Shown one piece after another: positions 29,730-32,968 of a stretch of 32,968 nt of DNA (positions are counted from its first letter, which is position 1; every line of letters begins with the position of its first letter). The stretch lies in the NCBI RefSeq assembly GCF_004297345.1, contig NZ_SCTN01000485.1, positions 1 through 32,968 on the forward strand, in the 5' to 3' direction. A program made the position numbers and the translations under genes. This stretch comes from Aquabacterium sp. (GTDB taxonomy: Bacteria > Pseudomonadota > Gammaproteobacteria > Burkholderiales > Burkholderiaceae_C). A model generated the notes under the pieces. The model was given only the letters and a program-made list of their open reading frames with translations. It ran no database searches and was not told the DNA's origin.

Positions 29730-29731
29730 TC

Positions 29732-30178
29732 ATGGGACAACTCGATACATCGCGCGCCGTAGGCTGCGAACTGTGCACGCAGGACGGGGGCGTCCTCGTC
29801 GTGCGCACCGACAAGCTGCGTGTGATCCGCGCCACTGATGCGGATCACCCGGCCTTCTACCGCGTGATCTGGAACGACCACGTGGCCGAGTGGACCGACC
29901 TCGTGCCGGAAAACCGCAGCCACATCATGCAGACCGTGGCCAAGGTCGAAACGGTGCTGCGTGAAGCGCTCGCCCCGACCAAGATCAACCTGGCCTCCCT
30001 GGGCAATGTGGTGCCGCATCTGCACTGGCATGTGATCGCCCGCTATGACTGGGATGCCCGCTGGCCTGCGCCGGTGTGGGCCCCCAAGCAGCGCGAGGTG
30101 GACGATGCCGCCAAGCGCCTGGCCCTGCCTCTGGAAAAGCTCGATGCGCTGATCGCCAGCGCCTTGCTGGCTCGCTGA
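29732..30178 (+). CDS. HIT family protein
   Basis: 148 aa with the histidine triad NVVPHLHWHVIARY. It begins 2 nt after the preceding stop codon. Confidence 0.93.
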   Translation: MGQLDTSRAVGCELCTQDGGVLVVRTDKLRVIRATDADHPAFYRVIWNDHVAEWTDLVPENRSHIMQTVAKVETVLREALAPTKINLASLGNVVPHLHWHVIARYDWDARWPAPVWAPKQREVDDAAKRLALPLEKLDALIASALLAR

Positions 30179-30193
30179 GTTCGAACTACGCCG

Positions 30194-30847
30194 TCAGGCA
30201 GGCGCGCTTTCCGCGCCTCCTGATGCACTGCTCTGGCGCCGTGCAAGTTGCCGCTCCATGCGCACGTAATGGCTCACCATGTGAGCCAGGCCATCGACCA
30301 GCTCGTCATACGAAATGGGCGGATTGGGATCCGACATGTGGCGAATCACGGTGAACATGCCCGCGTTGACGAAGATGTAGCTCATCGCCGCAAAGCGCCG
30401 CATGCCGGCGTACTGCGGGTTGTGCAGCAGGAACTGCACGATGATGTCGCCCAATGAGCGCGAGACATCGCTCAGGTCGAAGCGCACATCAGCATTGAAC
30501 ACCTCGCGGGCGTACTTCAGGTAGCGCTGATCATCGCGCAGCAGCAAGGCCTGCACGTCGTACAGGATGGTTGGAATCGCCTCCGTCAAGGGCAGGCGCA
30601 CGATGCGCGGCGTCAAAGGCTGCAGCACGCCGATCAGATCCCGCACGAAGCGATCCCGCATCGCCTCATAGATCGCTTCCTTGTTCTTGAAATACTCATA
30701 CAACGAGCCCACGCTGACGCCGGCGATGTCCGCGATGTGCGTCGTCGTGGTGCCAGCCAAGCCATGGCGCCCCAGGCTGATGTAGCCCGCATCCAGGATG
30801 GCTTCGACGGTGGACTTGGCTCGCTGCTGTCGGGGAACGCGTTGCAT
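30194..30847 (-). CDS. TetR/AcrR family transcriptional regulator
   Basis: 217 aa with an N-terminal HTH (ILDAGYISLGRHGLAGTTTTHIADIAGVSVGSLYEYFKNKEAIYEAM). Confidence 0.95.
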   Translation of the reverse strand: MQRVPRQQRAKSTVEAILDAGYISLGRHGLAGTTTTHIADIAGVSVGSLYEYFKNKEAIYEAMRDRFVRDLIGVLQPLTPRIVRLPLTEAIPTILYDVQALLLRDDQRYLKYAREVFNADVRFDLSDVSRSLGDIIVQFLLHNPQYAGMRRFAAMSYIFVNAGMFTVIRHMSDPNPPISYDELVDGLAHMVSHYVRMERQLARRQSSASGGAESAPA

Positions 30848-30887
30848 GGGCAGTAGGCCTGTGGCCGAAATACTGGGATCCCGAAGA

Positions 30888-30916
30888 TCCGAATTGAATC
30901 CGAATAAACATTCGGA
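30888..30916. promoter_or_regulatory. Candidate TetR operator: three TCCGAAT half-sites at 11-bp periodicity
   Basis: TCCGAAT-tgaa-TCCGAAT-aaac-ATTCGGA. The last two form a perfect 18-bp dyad between the divergent tetR and COG3687 genes. Confidence 0.6.
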
Positions 30917-30982
30917 ACAAACTGGCGCTGATTATCGTGCACGTCAAGCAAACGTGCCAGCCTCAGTACGGAGACGCCAACC

Positions 30983-31867
30983 ATGACCGATACCACCGCA
31001 ACACGTTCCCTCACCGGCGCCCAGGTGGGCATTCCGCCCCGCCACATCGATTTCAAGTTCTCACGCAACGCAGACCGCTACTTTTTCTACGACAACAACC
31101 CGCTGGCCAGCCTGCTGTTCGTGGTCTTCTCCGGTGCCTTCCCGCCGGGCGAACGCTTCTTCATGGAGTCGGTGCGCCACTTCCGCGACCAGATCACCGA
31201 TCCGGTGCTGAAGGCCCAGGTTTCGGGCTTCATGGGCCAGGAAGCCCTGCACAGCCGCGAGCACGGACGCCTCAATGAGCTGTTCCGCGAACGGGGGCAG
31301 GATGTGGATCTGGCTGAACGCTATGTGCGCTTCGGCCTGCGTCAGCTGGAGCGCTTCTCGCCCCGCCTGCAACTGGCTTGCACCACCATGATGGAGCACT
31401 TCACCGCACACCTGGCCGAAGAGTGGCTCACCAACAAGGCCCTGACCGAATCATCCGATCCGGAGATGCTCAAGCTCTGGTACTGGCACGCGCTGGAAGA
31501 GCTGGAGCACAAATCCGTGGCCTACGACGTGTTCGAGCTCATCGGCGGCACGCAGAAAGAGCGCAAACAAGCCGGCTGGCTGGTCGGCACCTTCGTGATG
31601 CCTTTCGTGGTCGCAGCCTGGGTGCGCCTGCTGATCAAGGAGGGGCACTTGTTCAACCGTGCAGAGAACCGCCGTGGCTACAGGGCGCTATTCGGACGCG
31701 GTGCGCTGATCAGCAACGTGCTTCGCCACATGCCCAAGTTCTGGCGCCGCAAGTTTCACCCACAGCAGCAGCAAACGCAGGAACTGGAAGAGACCTGGCG
31801 CGCTCGACTGTTCGGACCGCAGGGGGATCTGATCGAGGTCTACCGCAACCCCAAGGCTACAGCCTGA
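30983..31867 (+). CDS. COG3687-type predicted metal-dependent hydrolase (di-iron ferritin-like)
   Basis: 294 aa, [40 protein letters not shown]; ExxH motifs in [10 protein letters not shown] and [15 protein letters not shown]. Confidence 0.85.
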   Translation: MTDTTATRSLTGAQVGIPPRHIDFKFSRNADRYFFYDNNPLASLLFVVFSGAFPPGERFFMESVRHFRDQITDPVLKAQVSGFMGQEALHSREHGRLNELFRERGQDVDLAERYVRFGLRQLERFSPRLQLACTTMMEHFTAHLAEEWLTNKALTESSDPEMLKLWYWHALEELEHKSVAYDVFELIGGTQKERKQAGWLVGTFVMPFVVAAWVRLLIKEGHLFNRAENRRGYRALFGRGALISNVLRHMPKFWRRKFHPQQQQTQELEETWRARLFGPQGDLIEVYRNPKATA

Positions 31868-32968
31868 ACTTGCCAACCACTTGCGTCAGCGTCTGCGCTT
31901 GAGACTTCAGACTCTCTGCTGCAGCTGCTGACTCCTCAACCAGCGCAGCGTTCTGCTGCGTCATCTGGTCGAGTTGCGTCACAGCCGAGTTGATCTGGCC
32001 AATGCCCTGCGATTCCTGCTCGGCAGCCTGCGTGATCTCGCTGATGATCTGGGTCACGCGCTCGACGCCGGCCACGATGTCCTGCATCGAAACGCCGGCT
32101 TCTTGCACCAGCTTCGTCCCCGCTTCCACACGTTCGGTGGACGAGTTGATCAGCGATTTGATCTCACGCGCGGCATCAGCGCTGCGCTTGGCCAACGATC
32201 TCACCTCGCCAGCCACCACGGCAAAACCGCGCCCTTGTTCACCAGCACGCGCGGCCTCAACGGCTGCATTGAGGGCCAGGATGTTCGTCTGGAAGGCAAT
32301 GCCATCGATCACGCTGATGATTTCGTTGATCTTGCGCGAGGCCGTGTCAATGTCAGCCATGTTGGATACGACCTGTTCCATGACATTGCCGCCACGCTTG
32401 GCCGCGTCCGAGGCGGAGTGGACCAGGCTGTTGGCCGAGCGCGCGGACTCCACCGTGTGACGCACGGTGCCGGTCAACTGCTCCATGGACGAAGCCGTTT
32501 GCTGCAAGCTGGAAGCTGTGTTCTCTGTGCGGTTGCTCAAATCCTGATTGCCTGCGGCGATCTCGGATGAAGATTGCCCGATCGAGTTCGCCGCGGACTG
32601 CACCGTCAGCAGCGACGAGGACAGCTCGCGCACCATGCGCCCGAGCGCATCCAGCAACTGCCCGACCTCGTCATTGCGTTGGCTGTGAATGTCCTGATCA
32701 AAATGCCCTTGCGCCACCTCTTCGGCAGCATGCGCAGCCAGATGAACATCGCGAATGATCCGGCCTTGCGTCAGCCAGGCATAGCCAAAGGCACCACCGG
32801 CACCCAACAGGCACAACAAGGCAATCAACATGATCTGACGGCTGGCACTGGCCTCCATGGCCAGGGCATCCTGGTTTGACTGCTGCTGCACCTTGCCCAC
32901 CAGCACACCCAACTGGCCAATCATCTTCTTGTATTGCTCGTCGGTAGCCTGCATGGCCGCCACGCCGG
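31857..32968 (-). CDS. Methyl-accepting chemotaxis protein, N-terminus beyond window edge
   Basis: TM segment, HAMP ([17 protein letters not shown]) and signalling hairpin [44 protein letters not shown]. The reading frame is open to the window end. Confidence 0.94.
   Translation of the reverse strand, partial: GVAAMQATDEQYKKMIGQLGVLVGKVQQQSNQDALAMEASASRQIMLIALLCLLGAGGAFGYAWLTQGRIIRDVHLAAHAAEEVAQGHFDQDIHSQRNDEVGQLLDALGRMVRELSSSLLTVQSAANSIGQSSSEIAAGNQDLSNRTENTASSLQQTASSMEQLTGTVRHTVESARSANSLVHSASDAAKRGGNVMEQVVSNMADIDTASRKINEIISVIDGIAFQTNILALNAAVEAARAGEQGRGFAVVAGEVRSLAKRSADAAREIKSLINSSTERVEAGTKLVQEAGVSMQDIVAGVERVTQIISEITQAAEQESQGIGQINSAVTQLDQMTQQNAALVEESAAAAESLKSQAQTLTQVVGKFRL

Noticed and set aside
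30195-30222. GC-rich hairpin (AGGCGCG-N5-CGCGCCT) at the 3' end of tetR
   Set aside because: It lies inside the tetR coding sequence and has no U-tract in either direction. It may be a terminator for the convergent HIT gene but is not well supported.
1-32968. CRISPR arrays, tRNA/rRNA genes, transposases, integrases, defence systems
   Set aside because: I looked for repeat-spacer periodicity, conserved RNA sequences and mobile-element proteins in the sequence and ORFs and saw none.

Overview
This 33 kb window is high-GC, mostly coding DNA from what looks like a Burkholderiales (beta-proteobacterial) chromosome. I see no rRNA, tRNA, CRISPR array or transposase. From left to right it holds: a truncated fatty-acid desaturase; a porin plus short PstS-like periplasmic protein pair; a tight minus-strand run yqgE-ruvX-pyrR-pyrB-pyrC'-plsC; a photolyase; a Pil-Chp chemosensory cluster (pilG, pilH, pilI, pilJ, a 2188-aa chpA/pilL) followed by a GGDEF diguanylate cyclase; rubredoxin; a ThiD-like kinase; hemL; mpl; a glycerophosphodiester phosphodiesterase; a very large DUF3683-type FAD/Fe-S oxidoreductase; a HIT protein; a TetR regulator divergent from a COG3687 'metal-dependent hydrolase' (a probable di-iron, ferritin-like protein); and a truncated MCP. 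The most interesting signal is an A9 tract inside chpA. It forms an in-frame A_AAA_AAA heptamer, and both alternative frames stop within a few codons, in a layout similar to dnaX. Frameshifting or slippage there would release a ~597-aa N-terminal fragment in the size range of the stand-alone ChpA-N homologue FimL. Other signals are a phased triple TCCGAAT operator-like array between tetR and the COG3687 gene, a 26-bp dyad next to the GDPD start, a PyrC' lacking metal ligands, and a ThiD-like kinase with GAGD instead of the ThiD-type GTGC motif. All calls were made by reading the sequence and supplied translations; no database searches were run.
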